From the NCBI GenBank assembly GCA_021200565.1, contig JAJQGJ010000016.1, positions 1-64,000 of the forward strand: a stretch of 64,000 nt of DNA, in the 5' to 3' direction. Position 1 is the first letter of the stretch. Each line of letters opens with the position of its first letter. The DNA is from Oscillospiraceae bacterium (GTDB lineage Bacteria > Bacillota > Clostridia > Oscillospirales > Ruminococcaceae). Positions 7,447-15,741 of the stretch are shown in pieces. The notes under the pieces were generated by a model. That model worked only from the letters and a program-made list of their open reading frames with translations, was not told where the DNA came from and searched no databases. The translations under genes were made by a program, and so were the position numbers.

Positions 7447-9882
7447 TCAGCCCATAACCACACTGACCGTATGCTCCGTTCCAGCCTCAAATACCGGCAG
7501 GACATTTCCTGAAAGCCTTACGCCGTCGCGGACGATGGACTTGACACCCTTCGAGATGTTCTCGGGGTTCTTCACATCTATATTATAGACGCAGCCTCTG
7601 AATTCTCTTCTTACGGTGAAGCCATCCCAGGAGCCAGGGATACTCGGATCAATCTTCAAGCCGTCCCAATCGGGAGCGATTCCGAGGATATACTGCGATA
7701 TGGCGACGAAGTTCCATGCAGCGGTTCCTGTCAGCCATGAGTTCTTTGCTTCGCCGACAACAGGTGCGTCTCTTCCCGAGACCATCTGAGCGTAGACATA
7801 AGGCTCGGTCTTGTGGATTTCGGAGATGTCCTCGTTATATGCAGGAGAAATCTTCGAATAATATTCGAAAGCTCTGTCACCGTGACCGACATATGCCTCT
7901 GCGCAGATAACCCAGCCGTTGTTGTGGCAGAAGACTGAGCCGTTCTCCTTGTAGCCCTCGGGGAAGGAGCCGATCTCGCCATATTCGACATAGTATCTTG
8001 AATACGGAGGATAGAGGAGAACCAAGCCCTGATCGCAGCAAAGGTATTTGTTGACGCTCTCGAGTGCCCGGAGGTCCTTTCCGGAATCAGCACCGATTCC
8101 AGCCATGACTGCAAAGCCCTGAGGCTCGATGAAGATCTTGCCCTCGTCGCATTCCTTTGAGCCGATCTTTCTTCCGAAATCGTCATATGCTCTTACGAAC
8201 CATTCGCCGTCCCAGCCGTATGCCAATACTGCATCAGCCATCTTCTTCATGGCTGCTTCCGCCTCGACTGCGTCTTCCTCGAGACCACGTCTGCGGCAAA
8301 TCTCAACGTAGCCGGGAATTGTGAAGTTGAAGAGTGCTGCAACGAATACAGATTCAGCGACTTTTCCGTCTTTAGATGTTGTAGTCTGGAAGCTCTCGCC
8401 CGATTCGGTTGAGAAGCAGTTAAGGTTGAGGCAGTCGTTCCAGTCGGCTCTCTGGATAAGCGGGAGTCCGTGAGGACCGAGGTTTTCAGCAACTCTCTTG
8501 AAGCTCATCTTAAGGTGGTGGAGCATTGACTGAGCCTGCTCGGGGTCGTTGTCGTAGGGAACGCTTTCGTCAAGGATTGTCCAGTCGCCGGTTTCCTTGA
8601 TATACTGAACGGTGGAGAGAATCATCCAGAGCGGGTCGTCCGAGAAATTGCCGCCGACTTCGCCGTTGCCCTTCTTGGTGAGCGGCTGATACTGGTGATA
8701 GCAGGTGCCGTCAGACATCTGGGTGGATGCAAGGTCGATGATTCTTTCTCTTGCTCTGTCGGGGATCTGGTGCATGAAGCCAAGAAGATCCTGATTTGAA
8801 TCTCTGAAGCCCATGCCTCTTCCGATTCCGCTTTCGAAATAGGATGCTGAGCGGGACATATTAAATGTGACCATGCACTGGTACTGGTTCCAGATGTTGA
8901 CCATTCTGTCCACTTTATTTTCCGGAGTCGTTACTGTAAATTTGGAGAGAAGCTTGTCCCAATATGCCTTTAGCTCTTCTAAAGCCTTGTCGGCTTTCTC
9001 TGCCGTGTCGAACTTTGCGAGCATTTCATGCGCAACAGTCTTGTTGAGGCTGCCGTCGGGCATGAACTTCTCAGCAACAGGGTTCTCGCAATAGCCTAAG
9101 ACGAATACGAGATCTTTTTCCTCGCCCGGCTCCAAGCTTACTGCAACGCAGTGGGAGGCAACCGGTGCCCAGCCGTGAGCAACGGAATTGCGGGGCTTGT
9201 TCTCGAAGACCGCATCCGGCTTGTCGAAGCCGTTGTAGAGCCCCAAGAACTTCTCTCTGTCGGTGTCGAAGCCGCTGATAGGAGCGTTTACCGAGAAGAA
9301 AGCATAGTGGTTTCTTCTCTCACGATATTCGGTCTTGTGATATATTGTGCTTCCCTCGAGCTCGACTTCTCCGACGCTGAAGTTGCGCTGGAAGTTGTTG
9401 GCGTCGTCATTGGCGTCCCAGAGGCACCACTCGACGAAGGAATAGAGATTGAAGTCCTTCTTATGGTCGGAGGTGTTCTTCAAAGTGATCTTATGAACCT
9501 CTCCGTTAAAGCCGACGGGGACGAAAAACGTCTCGGAAACCGAGATTCCGTTCTTGGCACCATTTATAATAGTATATCCCATTCCGTGGCGGCAGGAGTA
9601 GCTGTCGAGGTCAGCCTTCACCGGAGACCATGACGGGCTCCATACATCTCCTGAGTCGTTGATGTAGTAGTACCGTCCGCCCATGTCGGCAGGTGCGTTG
9701 TTGTAGCGGTAACGGGTGATTCTGCGGAGCCTTGCATCACGGTAGAAGCAATAGCCGCCGGCGGTGTTTGAAATCAGCGAGAAAAAGTTCTCAGTGCCTA
9801 AGTAGTTTATCCAAGGCCAGGGCGTCTTAGGCTCGGTGATAACATATTCTTTTCTTTGATCGTCAAAATAACCGAATTTCAT
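7447..9882 (-). CDS. cbp: Cellobiose phosphorylase (GH94)
   Basis: 811 residues, the usual length for clostridial cellobiose phosphorylases. It splits cellobiose with phosphate into glucose 1-phosphate and glucose in the cytoplasm, saving ATP. The N-terminus [20 protein letters not shown] and segments such as [19 protein letters not shown] are typical. The DWND motif near residue 480 contains the general acid aspartate. The C-terminal part has the usual [10 protein letters not shown] and GLKIDPSIP segments. GAGAG before the ATG gives a moderate ribosome site. The leader between promoter and start holds a palindromic family C repeat. The neighbouring GH115 gene supports a fibre-degrading lifestyle. 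Confidence 0.95.
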   Translation of the reverse strand: MKFGYFDDQRKEYVITEPKTPWPWINYLGTENFFSLISNTAGGYCFYRDARLRRITRYRYNNAPADMGGRYYYINDSGDVWSPSWSPVKADLDSYSCRHGMGYTIINGAKNGISVSETFFVPVGFNGEVHKITLKNTSDHKKDFNLYSFVEWCLWDANDDANNFQRNFSVGEVELEGSTIYHKTEYRERRNHYAFFSVNAPISGFDTDREKFLGLYNGFDKPDAVFENKPRNSVAHGWAPVASHCVAVSLEPGEEKDLVFVLGYCENPVAEKFMPDGSLNKTVAHEMLAKFDTAEKADKALEELKAYWDKLLSKFTVTTPENKVDRMVNIWNQYQCMVTFNMSRSASYFESGIGRGMGFRDSNQDLLGFMHQIPDRARERIIDLASTQMSDGTCYHQYQPLTKKGNGEVGGNFSDDPLWMILSTVQYIKETGDWTILDESVPYDNDPEQAQSMLHHLKMSFKRVAENLGPHGLPLIQRADWNDCLNLNCFSTESGESFQTTTSKDGKVAESVFVAALFNFTIPGYVEICRRRGLEEDAVEAEAAMKKMADAVLAYGWDGEWFVRAYDDFGRKIGSKECDEGKIFIEPQGFAVMAGIGADSGKDLRALESVNKYLCCDQGLVLLYPPYSRYYVEYGEIGSFPEGYKENGSVFCHNNGWVICAEAYVGHGDRAFEYYSKISPAYNEDISEIHKTEPYVYAQMVSGRDAPVVGEAKNSWLTGTAAWNFVAISQYILGIAPDWDGLKIDPSIPGSWDGFTVRREFRGCVYNIDVKNPENISKGVKSIVRDGVRLSGNVLPVFEAGTEHTVSVVMG

Positions 9883-9904
9883 ATACGTTCTCTCCCACTA
9901 AATT

Positions 9905-9989
9905 TAATTCGTAATGCGTAATTCGTAATTCGTAATTAACCGTGTTCCGACAAATTAATTACGCATTACGCATTACGAATTACGCATTC
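9905..9989. repeat. Family C repeat, inverted pair in the cellobiose phosphorylase leader
   Basis: Left units of the AATTCGTAATGCGTAATTCG type face right units of the ATTACGCATTACGAATTACG type around a short centre. The pair could fold into a long stem in the untranslated leader of the GH94 transcript. Confidence 0.8.
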
Positions 9990-9995
9990 ATGCTA

Positions 9996-10024
9996 ATTAT
10001 ACTCCATTTTCTCCCGCTTGTCCA
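9996..10024 (-). promoter_or_regulatory. Promoter of the cellobiose phosphorylase gene
   Basis: Minus-strand TGGACA (10019-10024), 17 bases, TATAAT (9996-10001), about 110 bases before the start codon. Confidence 0.7.
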
Positions 10025-10143
10025 TATCCCACGAGCCATTTTTATCAAAAAATGAATAAAAAATCGCTCGTCGTGCAAGACTAAACATGCACCGATATAT
10101 ACACATATTCTGCGTATATGCGGTCAGCTCTTAATATTAAGGA

Positions 10144-10362
10144 GTGAGTGATATAAAGATACTGGACAGAATTGCCTTGTTTCTTCTTATCGTCGGAGGC
10201 ATCAACTGGGGACTGGTCGGAATATTCAAGTTTGACCTCGTCGCCTACCTCTTCGGCGGCTCAGCGGCAGTTATATCGAGAATAATCTATATAATAGTAG
10301 CCGCCTGCGCCGTCTGGTGCGTGTCTCTCTATTTCAGGAACACAAGGTTGATTGAGGAATAA
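10144..10362 (+). CDS. DUF378 family small membrane protein
   Basis: About 70 residues with two membrane helices. The segment LDRIALFLLIVGGINWGLVG followed by IFKFDLVAYLFGG is the DUF378 (YuzA-like) signature; function is unknown. The start is uncertain. GTG at 10144 overlaps the only ribosome site, AAGGAG (10139-10144). The expected N-terminus MKILDRIAL would need translation from ATA at 10153, which is at ideal spacing. Either an ATA start is used or a base has changed. Confidence 0.85.
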   Translation: MSDIKILDRIALFLLIVGGINWGLVGIFKFDLVAYLFGGSAAVISRIIYIIVAACAVWCVSLYFRNTRLIEE

Positions 10363-10389
10363 TGTAGTCCGGCAAAGCCGAACTGCGTT

Positions 10390-10429
10390 CAGCCGTTCAT
10401 CCATATGGGTGGGCGGCTGGTTCTTTATT
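10390..10429 (+). terminator. Terminator after the DUF378 gene
   Basis: CAGCCG...CGGCTG stem with an inner TTCATCC/GGGTGGG pairing, followed by GTTCTTTATTT. Confidence 0.7.
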
Positions 10430-10433
10430 TATA

Positions 10434-10462
10434 TTGCAAATCCCTGACTTATATGGTATGAT
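10434..10462 (+). promoter_or_regulatory. Orphan promoter before the polysaccharide operon
   Basis: TTGCAA (10434-10439), 17 bases, TATGAT (10457-10462). No good reading frame follows within 140 bases; the transcript would contain CCTGAT-TTCCCGTC-ATCAGG (about 10513-10532) before meeting the operon's own promoter. It could be an upstream promoter or a short RNA. Confidence 0.45.
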
Positions 10463-10607
10463 GGTGATACGAAGTCAGCAGATTCAGAGAAGTCCTCCCA
10501 CTCCTGATTTCCCGTCATCAGGTTTCACCCTCCCCCTAAAATTTCGACATTCACCTCGGCACACGACACATTTTTCGCTCAATTCGGGACGAATTTGAAT
10601 TTTCGTC

Positions 10608-10636
10608 TTGACTTTAGTGGCGCAAGGGTGTATACT
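10608..10636 (+). promoter_or_regulatory. Promoter of the polysaccharide control operon
   Basis: TTGACT (10608-10613), 17 bases, TATACT (10631-10636), about 70 bases before cpsC. Confidence 0.75.
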
Positions 10637-10713
10637 GTATGATATATTAGTATATTGGGATTAAAGCGAAAGTTTCGTCCCGTGGAAGAGTTCAAAGCAT
10701 TAGGGGGAGTCAC

Positions 10714-11511
10714 ATGGCTTCGCAAACACAAAAAAATGGCAGCAAAGATTACGTAGAAATAGACCTTATGCGTCTTGTGAAGGCGGTCTGGCACAATGCC
10801 TGGGCGGTTGTCCTGGCAACGCTTGTCGGCGCCGCAATCGCATTCGCATATGTCACGCTGGCGGTCACTCCGCTATATCAGTCAAAGGTTCTGATGTACG
10901 TCAACAACAGCTCACTGAGTCTCACGACTACGAGCGTCAGCATATCGTCATCTGATATTTCCGCATCCCAGAGCCTCGTTGATACCTACGCCGTAATCAT
11001 GAACACAAGAGCGGTTCTGAACCAGGTTATCGAAGAAGCAGGGCTCAGCTATTCCTACAGCACACTTTCGGGAATGATTTCTACCTCTTCGGTTGACAGC
11101 ACCGAGGTTTTCCAGGTCGTTGTAACAAGTCCTGACCCTGAGGAAGCGGCTCTCATCGCAAACACGATTGCCGAAATCTTCCCGGACGTTGTCGGAGACA
11201 TCGTTGACGGCTCGTCAGCAAAGGTTGTTGACTACGCAGTGGTTCCGACCAGCAAGTCTTCACCGAGCGTCACAAGATACACTATGATGGGCGCTCTTAT
11301 CGGATTTATTCTCAGCGTCGGCATTATCGTGGTTCTTGAGCTCATGGACACCCTCATCCACGACGAGGATTACCTGCTCACAAATTACAAGAACATTCCG
11401 GTTCTTGCCTCGATTCCCGATATGGACTCCACCGGCAACTCCTCAAAGGGTGGCTATTATGGTGGCTATTACGGTCATGATTATTCAAAGTCGGGAGGTA
11501 GCACAAAATGA
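10714..11511 (+). CDS. cpsC: Wzz/CpsC-type chain length determinant and kinase adaptor
   Basis: 265 residues. There are two membrane helices (about 25-50 and 190-212) around an extracellular Wzz domain. Firmicutes CpsC/YveK proteins set polysaccharide chain length and activate the partner BY-kinase. The start ATG follows AGGGGGAG. The C-terminal tail after helix 2 has a tyrosine and glycine rich end (GGYYGGYYGHDYSKSGG), echoing the kinase tail. It overlaps cpsD by 4 bases (ATGA), indicating translational coupling. Confidence 0.9.
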   Translation: MASQTQKNGSKDYVEIDLMRLVKAVWHNAWAVVLATLVGAAIAFAYVTLAVTPLYQSKVLMYVNNSSLSLTTTSVSISSSDISASQSLVDTYAVIMNTRAVLNQVIEEAGLSYSYSTLSGMISTSSVDSTEVFQVVVTSPDPEEAALIANTIAEIFPDVVGDIVDGSSAKVVDYAVVPTSKSSPSVTRYTMMGALIGFILSVGIIVVLELMDTLIHDEDYLLTNYKNIPVLASIPDMDSTGNSSKGGYYGGYYGHDYSKSGGSTK

Positions 11512-12329
11512 ATGTAAGACGTCCCGAAAATATTCAGCCGGTAACTCCCGAGCAGCAGAGAATCGGCACAAACTTGAGCTTTGCAGTTTCTGAAGCATAT
11601 AAGCTGCTCCGTGCGAACATCATGTTCAGCCTTCCTAATGAGGGCGACAGATGCAGAGTTCTGGGAGTCACGAGCTCCCTCCCCTCTGAGGGAAAGTCGA
11701 CAACGAGCCTGAACCTCGCATGTTCAATAGCTGAGACAGGAAAGAGAGTCTTGGTCATCGAGGGAGATATGAGACTTCCCACAATGTCGAAGCGACTCGA
11801 CGTTCCGAAGGCTCCCGGACTTTCGAATCTTCTTGCAGGGCTTTGCTCAGGAAATGAGATCATCCACCACTCCGGTCTTGTCGACGGGCTCGATGTAATG
11901 CCTGGCGGAGATATTCCTCCGAATCCGAGCGAGCTCTTGGGTTCCGAGAGAATGGCGAAGGTAGTCGAGGCACTTTCAAAGGGCTATGAATACATCATAT
12001 TCGACCTCCCGCCGATTTCTTCCGTTTCGGATGCACTGGTTATTTCGAATCTCCTTGACGGAATGGTTGTTGTTGTAAGAAGAGACTACTGCGACCAGCA
12101 GACTCTTGCCGAAACTGTAAGACAGCTTGAATTCCACAACGTAAAGGTCTTGGGCTTCGTCTTCACCTATTCTGAAGTTCTCAAGAAGAAATATAAGAAA
12201 TACAAGAAGGGCAAAGGCTACGGCTACGGCAAGGGTTATGGCTACGGCTATGGCTACGAATACGGCTATGGTCACAGCTATGAAGCCGCTGCGGACAAGG
12301 TCGCAAAGAAAAAGAAGTCTGAGAAATGA
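11508..12329 (+). CDS. cpsD: BY-type tyrosine kinase CpsD
   Basis: 273 residues, cytoplasmic ATPase-fold kinase partner of CpsC. Walker A SSLPSEGKSTTSLNLA, Walker A' VLVIEGDMRLP and Walker B YIIFDLPPIS are all present. The C-terminal autophosphorylation tail (about 223-262) is a lysine, glycine and tyrosine run built from GYGYG units with about 11 tyrosines, longer and more regular than in most homologues. It overlaps cpsB by 4 bases. Such kinases control export and assembly of capsule or exopolysaccharide. Confidence 0.93.
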   Translation: MNVRRPENIQPVTPEQQRIGTNLSFAVSEAYKLLRANIMFSLPNEGDRCRVLGVTSSLPSEGKSTTSLNLACSIAETGKRVLVIEGDMRLPTMSKRLDVPKAPGLSNLLAGLCSGNEIIHHSGLVDGLDVMPGGDIPPNPSELLGSERMAKVVEALSKGYEYIIFDLPPISSVSDALVISNLLDGMVVVVRRDYCDQQTLAETVRQLEFHNVKVLGFVFTYSEVLKKKYKKYKKGKGYGYGKGYGYGYGYEYGYGHSYEAAADKVAKKKKSEK

Positions 12330-13042
12330 TCGATTTCCATTCGCACATTCTGCCTGAGATGGACGACGGCAGCTGCTCAGTTGAAATGAGCTGCCAGATG
12401 CTCCGTGAGTCGTTCAGGCAAGGCGTTTCGCAGATTGTCGCAACGCCGCACTTCTACGCCGAGGACAACTCGCCGAAGAGATTTCTTGAAAGAAGAAAAC
12501 ACTCTTTTGAGAAGCTTGAGCCGCACCTTGATTCGGACATGCCCGAGATTATCTTAGGCGCCGAGGTCAAATATTTCGAAGGAATTTCGAGATCAGAGGA
12601 TGTCGGGCTCCTTAAAATCCAGGGAACCGACCTGATTCTCATCGAAATGCCGTTTATGACCTGGAACCAGAGAATGGTTTCGGAGGTTGTTGAGCTTGCC
12701 TCCGGAAGAAGAACCAGGGTTATCATCGCCCATGTCGAGAGATATTTCCGGTATGGTGCAGAGAAATTCCTGCCGGAGTTCTATAGAAACGGTCTTCTGA
12801 TCCAGGCGAATGCAGAAAGCTTTATTGGAGGAATATTCTCAACGAGAAAGGTCATGAGTATGCTCCGTGACGGCAAAATTGACCTTTTAGGGTCAGATTG
12901 CCACAATATGACCAGCCGTGTTCCAAATATTTTGGATGCAAGGAAAGAAATTTCTAAAAGAATCTGCAATAATATGCTTGACAAATTAGATGAAAAGGCG
13001 TACAATAGTCTATATTCGGGGGAGATTTCTCTGAATATTTAA
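12326..13042 (+). CDS. cpsB: CpsB/YwqE-type PHP tyrosine phosphatase
   Basis: 238 residues of the PHP metallo-phosphatase family. MIDFHSHILPEMDDGS at the N-terminus gives the first metal ligands, VATPHFY and IIAHVERY further ones, and LLGSDCHNMTSR the last. It removes phosphate from the tyrosine tail of CpsD, resetting the kinase cycle. It is the third gene of the overlapping cpsC-cpsD-cpsB set. A hairpin follows the stop, which may lower transcription of downstream genes. Confidence 0.93.
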   Translation: MIDFHSHILPEMDDGSCSVEMSCQMLRESFRQGVSQIVATPHFYAEDNSPKRFLERRKHSFEKLEPHLDSDMPEIILGAEVKYFEGISRSEDVGLLKIQGTDLILIEMPFMTWNQRMVSEVVELASGRRTRVIIAHVERYFRYGAEKFLPEFYRNGLLIQANAESFIGGIFSTRKVMSMLRDGKIDLLGSDCHNMTSRVPNILDARKEISKRICNNMLDKLDEKAYNSLYSGEISLNI

Positions 13043-13053
13043 ACATGATTTTC

Positions 13054-13079
13054 TCACATTGGCGAAAGCCAATGTGTGA
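13054..13079 (+). terminator. Hairpin after cpsB, possible attenuator
   Basis: CACATTGGC-GAAA-GCCAATGTG forms a perfect stem with a GNRA loop. The T-rich stretch (AACTTTTTTTGG) begins about 15 bases later, so this is either a leaky terminator or an RNA-stabilising hairpin before the strongly adapted 13116 gene. Confidence 0.5.
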
Positions 13080-13115
13080 TTATAGATTTGTAACTTTTTT
13101 TGGAGGGCTAAAAAC

Positions 13116-13814
13116 ATGAACAAATTTGTTAGAATAGCACTCGCAGTTGCTCTCGCAGCTGTTATGTGTGTATCAGCAGTCGCTGATGCTGTCGTTCCGA
13201 GTATCGCACAGAAGTCTGACATCAACCTCGTTAGCTTCACCTGCTACGATGCTGATGGAAATCCTGTAACAGTAACCGGCACTATCATTGCGACTCCTTA
13301 CCTTGACCGTGCTAATCTTTCCACTGACAAGCTTGAGGACATCGAAGCAGCTTATTCACAGCTTCTCGGTATCGACAACCTGACTGACCTTCTCAATCAT
13401 CTTCCCGACGACACCGTTGCTCTTTACCTCTTCGATATTTCCGCTTACGATGAAGCAGCAGCAGTCCTTGCTGGTGGCGGAACCGCTGAGCTGATTCTTG
13501 AGTGCGACCTTGGCGACGCTACTTCCGTTATGGTGCTTCATAACTATGAGGATGACCTCTGGAGAGAGGAGCCTTCTGAGGTTCTTTCCAAGACCCAGGT
13601 TAAAGTCACCATCAGCAGCGCATCTCCTTACGTTGTAGCTGTAAGCGACGGCGTTTACATCACTGAGCCTGTTGAAGGTACTGTTATCGACAACGGTATC
13701 GACGTTTCCGGCGTTGCTACTACTTCCACGATGCCCTATGTCATCGGTGGCGTTTCCTGCATCGTAATTGCTGGTGTTCTTCTCATCGTTGCTAACCGCA
13801 AGAACGTAAAGTAA
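13116..13814 (+). CDS. Secreted protein of unknown function with C-terminal membrane anchor
   Basis: 232 residues, not recognised. The signal peptide (about 1-25, cleavage near VADA) and a C-terminal helix (about 206-226) followed by NRKNVK indicate an extracellular domain tethered to the membrane. The middle (about 35-200) is acidic and rich in Thr, Ala and Val; it includes a DDTVALYLFDIS stretch and a carboxy-terminal beta-like region. A strong GGAGG precedes the ATG. Codons look unlike the neighbours, with many GCT, GTT and CTT endings, as in strongly expressed genes. Its place between the CpsB phosphatase and an LCP ligase suggests a surface role linked to polysaccharide, but that is inference. 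Confidence 0.6.
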   Translation: MNKFVRIALAVALAAVMCVSAVADAVVPSIAQKSDINLVSFTCYDADGNPVTVTGTIIATPYLDRANLSTDKLEDIEAAYSQLLGIDNLTDLLNHLPDDTVALYLFDISAYDEAAAVLAGGGTAELILECDLGDATSVMVLHNYEDDLWREEPSEVLSKTQVKVTISSASPYVVAVSDGVYITEPVEGTVIDNGIDVSGVATTSTMPYVIGGVSCIVIAGVLLIVANRKNVK

Positions 13815-13838
13815 TCAAAAATCCAAAAATTCAAGCCT

Positions 13839-13872
13839 TGGAGATCTCTTCAGGGCTTGATTATGATTCAGA
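13839..13872 (+). terminator. Weak terminator after the secreted unknown
   Basis: TCAAGCC...GGCTTGA stem followed by TTATGATT. The T-run is short, so read-through into the LCP gene is likely. Confidence 0.4.
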
Positions 13873-13890
13873 TTTAAGGCGGAAAATAAT

Positions 13891-14895
13891 ATGAAGTTCA
13901 AGGTGAGAAAAAACCTCGTCAAGGTAATTCTTTATCTCTTGTGCATATTCTTTCTGATACTTGGTATAGTGCTGCTGCTGAACGCTTGGGAGCAGCAGTA
14001 CTATTCTTATACTCCCGAAACCTCAGAGAATGGTTCCGGGAGCTCTCAGAGTCAAAATGCCGACATCGAATATAATGGAGTTAAGTACAAACTCAACCGC
14101 AAGATTGAGACTGTGCTTCTGGTTGGCGTGGACAAATATCTTGCCTCCACCGACTCAAACACCTACATAAACACCGAGCAAGCCGATTTTCTGATGCTCG
14201 TTGTTATCGACACGAGCGATGAGAGCTTCAAGGTTCTGCACATAAACCGCGACACGATGACCGACGTCCAGGTTTTGGGCGTAACCGGCGCTGTCGCTTT
14301 TACTAACTATGAGCAGATAGCGCTTGCGCACACCTATGGCTCCGGTCAGGAGGACAGTGCCGAAAACACCGTCACAGCTGTCTCGAATCTTCTTTATGAC
14401 GTCGACATCGACCACTACATCACCGTCACGATGGATGCAGTCTCGATAATCAACGACGCTGTCGGCGGAGTAACCTTAACGGCTCTTGACACCATCAACG
14501 ACGACATAATCGAGGGCGAAACGGTCACACTCTTAGGCGAGAATGCGCTTTTGTACGTCAGAACGAGATATGGTCTTGAAGATAGTTCAAACCTCCACAG
14601 AATGGAGCGTCAGGAGCAGTATCTCAAGGCTCTGATGGAGAAGTTCAAGGAAAAGTGTTCTGAGGACTCAGACTTTGCTATTGACACCGCCCTTGAAATC
14701 ACTCAGTACATGGTTTCCGACTGCACCGTAAACGAGCTTTCCGACATCTACAGTGCGATGAGCGATTATGAACTGACCGACTATCTGACGCTTGAGGGCG
14801 AAGCAACTGTCGGCGACACCTATATGGAGTTCTATGTCGATGAGGATGCTCTTTATGAGCTCTACCTTGACCTGTTCTACACAGTTATAGAATGA
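13891..14895 (+). CDS. LytR-CpsA-Psr (LCP) family glycopolymer ligase
   Basis: 334 residues. One N-terminal membrane helix (about 12-32) is followed by an extracellular LCP domain. LCP enzymes transfer lipid-linked glycopolymers onto peptidoglycan. The motifs are LLVGVDKY, HINRDTMTDVQ (catalytic arginine region), NDAVGGVTLT, LYVRTRYGLEDSSNLHRMERQ (arginine-rich substrate site). It sits after the CpsC-CpsD-CpsB set, so it is likely to attach the polysaccharide whose export they control. Confidence 0.9.
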   Translation: MKFKVRKNLVKVILYLLCIFFLILGIVLLLNAWEQQYYSYTPETSENGSGSSQSQNADIEYNGVKYKLNRKIETVLLVGVDKYLASTDSNTYINTEQADFLMLVVIDTSDESFKVLHINRDTMTDVQVLGVTGAVAFTNYEQIALAHTYGSGQEDSAENTVTAVSNLLYDVDIDHYITVTMDAVSIINDAVGGVTLTALDTINDDIIEGETVTLLGENALLYVRTRYGLEDSSNLHRMERQEQYLKALMEKFKEKCSEDSDFAIDTALEITQYMVSDCTVNELSDIYSAMSDYELTDYLTLEGEATVGDTYMEFYVDEDALYELYLDLFYTVIE

Positions 14896-14919
14896 CCTTA
14901 AACAAGAGGTAACTAAGCT

Positions 14920-15408
14920 TTGAAGGTACTTTCCAGAATCAAAAGTAAGCTTCCTTTGATAATTTCAGCGGCGATTGTTTTAGCTACACTTGCCGCTTTA
15001 TTTGTGTTTTCCGGTCAGGACGGTGAGGAATCCTCCCAGACGAGCGGAATGATAGTCGACTTCGTCATGAAGCTTTTCAGGCTCTCAGACGACGCCGAAA
15101 CCCTGAACACCGTGACATTCATAGTCAGAAAGCTCGCCCACTTCACGATTTTCGCAATCCTCGGTGCGAGCCTCTGTCAGTTCACCTCTTCGCTCAAGCT
15201 TTTAAGACCGTATATCTCGACTCTGATAGTCGGTCTGTGCGCAGCAATACTGAACGAGCTCCAGCAGCTCGGATCAAACGGCAGAACCGCAAGCGCTCGG
15301 GACGTAGCGATCGATTTTGCAGGGGTAATAGTGGGAAGCCTGATTGTCTGGGGGATCAGAAGGCTGATGCAAAATCACCGGAAAATAAAAAAGACTGTTG
15401 ACAAATGA
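14920..15408 (+). CDS. VanZ-like membrane protein
   Basis: 162 residues with about four membrane helices. The RKLAHFTIFAILGASL and NELQQLGSNGRTASARDVAI segments are typical of the VanZ family, whose role is mostly unknown beyond low-level teicoplanin resistance. The start is TTG with AGAGGT 9 bases upstream. It ends the polysaccharide cluster. The -35 box of the following antisense RNA (15398-15403) lies inside its last codons. Confidence 0.85.
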   Translation: MKVLSRIKSKLPLIISAAIVLATLAALFVFSGQDGEESSQTSGMIVDFVMKLFRLSDDAETLNTVTFIVRKLAHFTIFAILGASLCQFTSSLKLLRPYISTLIVGLCAAILNELQQLGSNGRTASARDVAIDFAGVIVGSLIVWGIRRLMQNHRKIKKTVDK

Positions 15409-15538
15409 ACAGCCATAATGTATAATGAAAGTGATGAGAGTAGCCTGAACGGGCATTCAGGCAACGGTCACTCTTCCCACAATTTTTAGATTATGTTATG
15501 AATGACTGTGGCTGAATTATCAGGCACAGTTATTTCTT
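15398..15538 (+). ncRNA. Antisense antitoxin RNA of type I locus 1, with promoter
   Basis: TTGACA (15398-15403), 17 bases, TATAAT (15421-15426); the RNA would start near 15433. It contains a GCCTGAAC..GGCATTCAGGC hairpin and ends at a hairpin (about 15506-15529) followed by TTATTTCTTT, overlapping the 3' end of the toxin message on the other strand. The layout matches convergent TxpA/RatA-type systems. Confidence 0.7.
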
Positions 15539-15619
15539 TCGGCGATCGCCGAGGTTAAGACCAAGGTTGATGGTAGCTATAACAAGAAGTAATAGCTGAA
15601 GGACGTCTGCGACTTCCAT
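15530..15619 (-). CDS. Type I toxin, small hydrophobic holin-like peptide (locus 1)
   Basis: 29 residues. It starts MEVADVLQLLLLVIATINLG and ends NLGDRRKK: one membrane helix with a charged tail, the pattern of TxpA/BsrG/holin-like toxins. A perfect ribosome site GGGAGGTGG lies before the ATG at 15619 and is itself paired with an upstream CCCT in CCCT-GTGA-AGGG, the kind of masking known in type I toxin messages. The promoter is at 15671-15699 and an antisense RNA overlaps the 3' end. It is expected to depolarise the membrane if made without the antitoxin RNA. A second locus of the same design is at 49.4 kb. Confidence 0.75.
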   Translation of the reverse strand: MEVADVLQLLLLVIATINLGLNLGDRRKK

Positions 15620-15670
15620 CGAGGCTCCACCTCCCTTCACAGGGAAAGATCAAACCCTCTCACCACCGAC

Positions 15671-15699
15671 ATTGTATCATATTCTTTATCATTTGTCAA
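15671..15699 (-). promoter_or_regulatory. Toxin promoter, locus 1
   Basis: Minus-strand TTGACA (15694-15699), 17 bases, TACAAT (15671-15676). Confidence 0.8.
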
Positions 15700-15741
15700 T
15701 AATAAATTAACCTCCCAGTCATCGTGACTGAGAGGTTTTTG

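Noticed and set aside
10480-10560. Third type I toxin copy near the orphan promoter
   Set aside because: The minus-strand frame after GGGGGAGG is not hydrophobic and there is no opposing toxin promoter.
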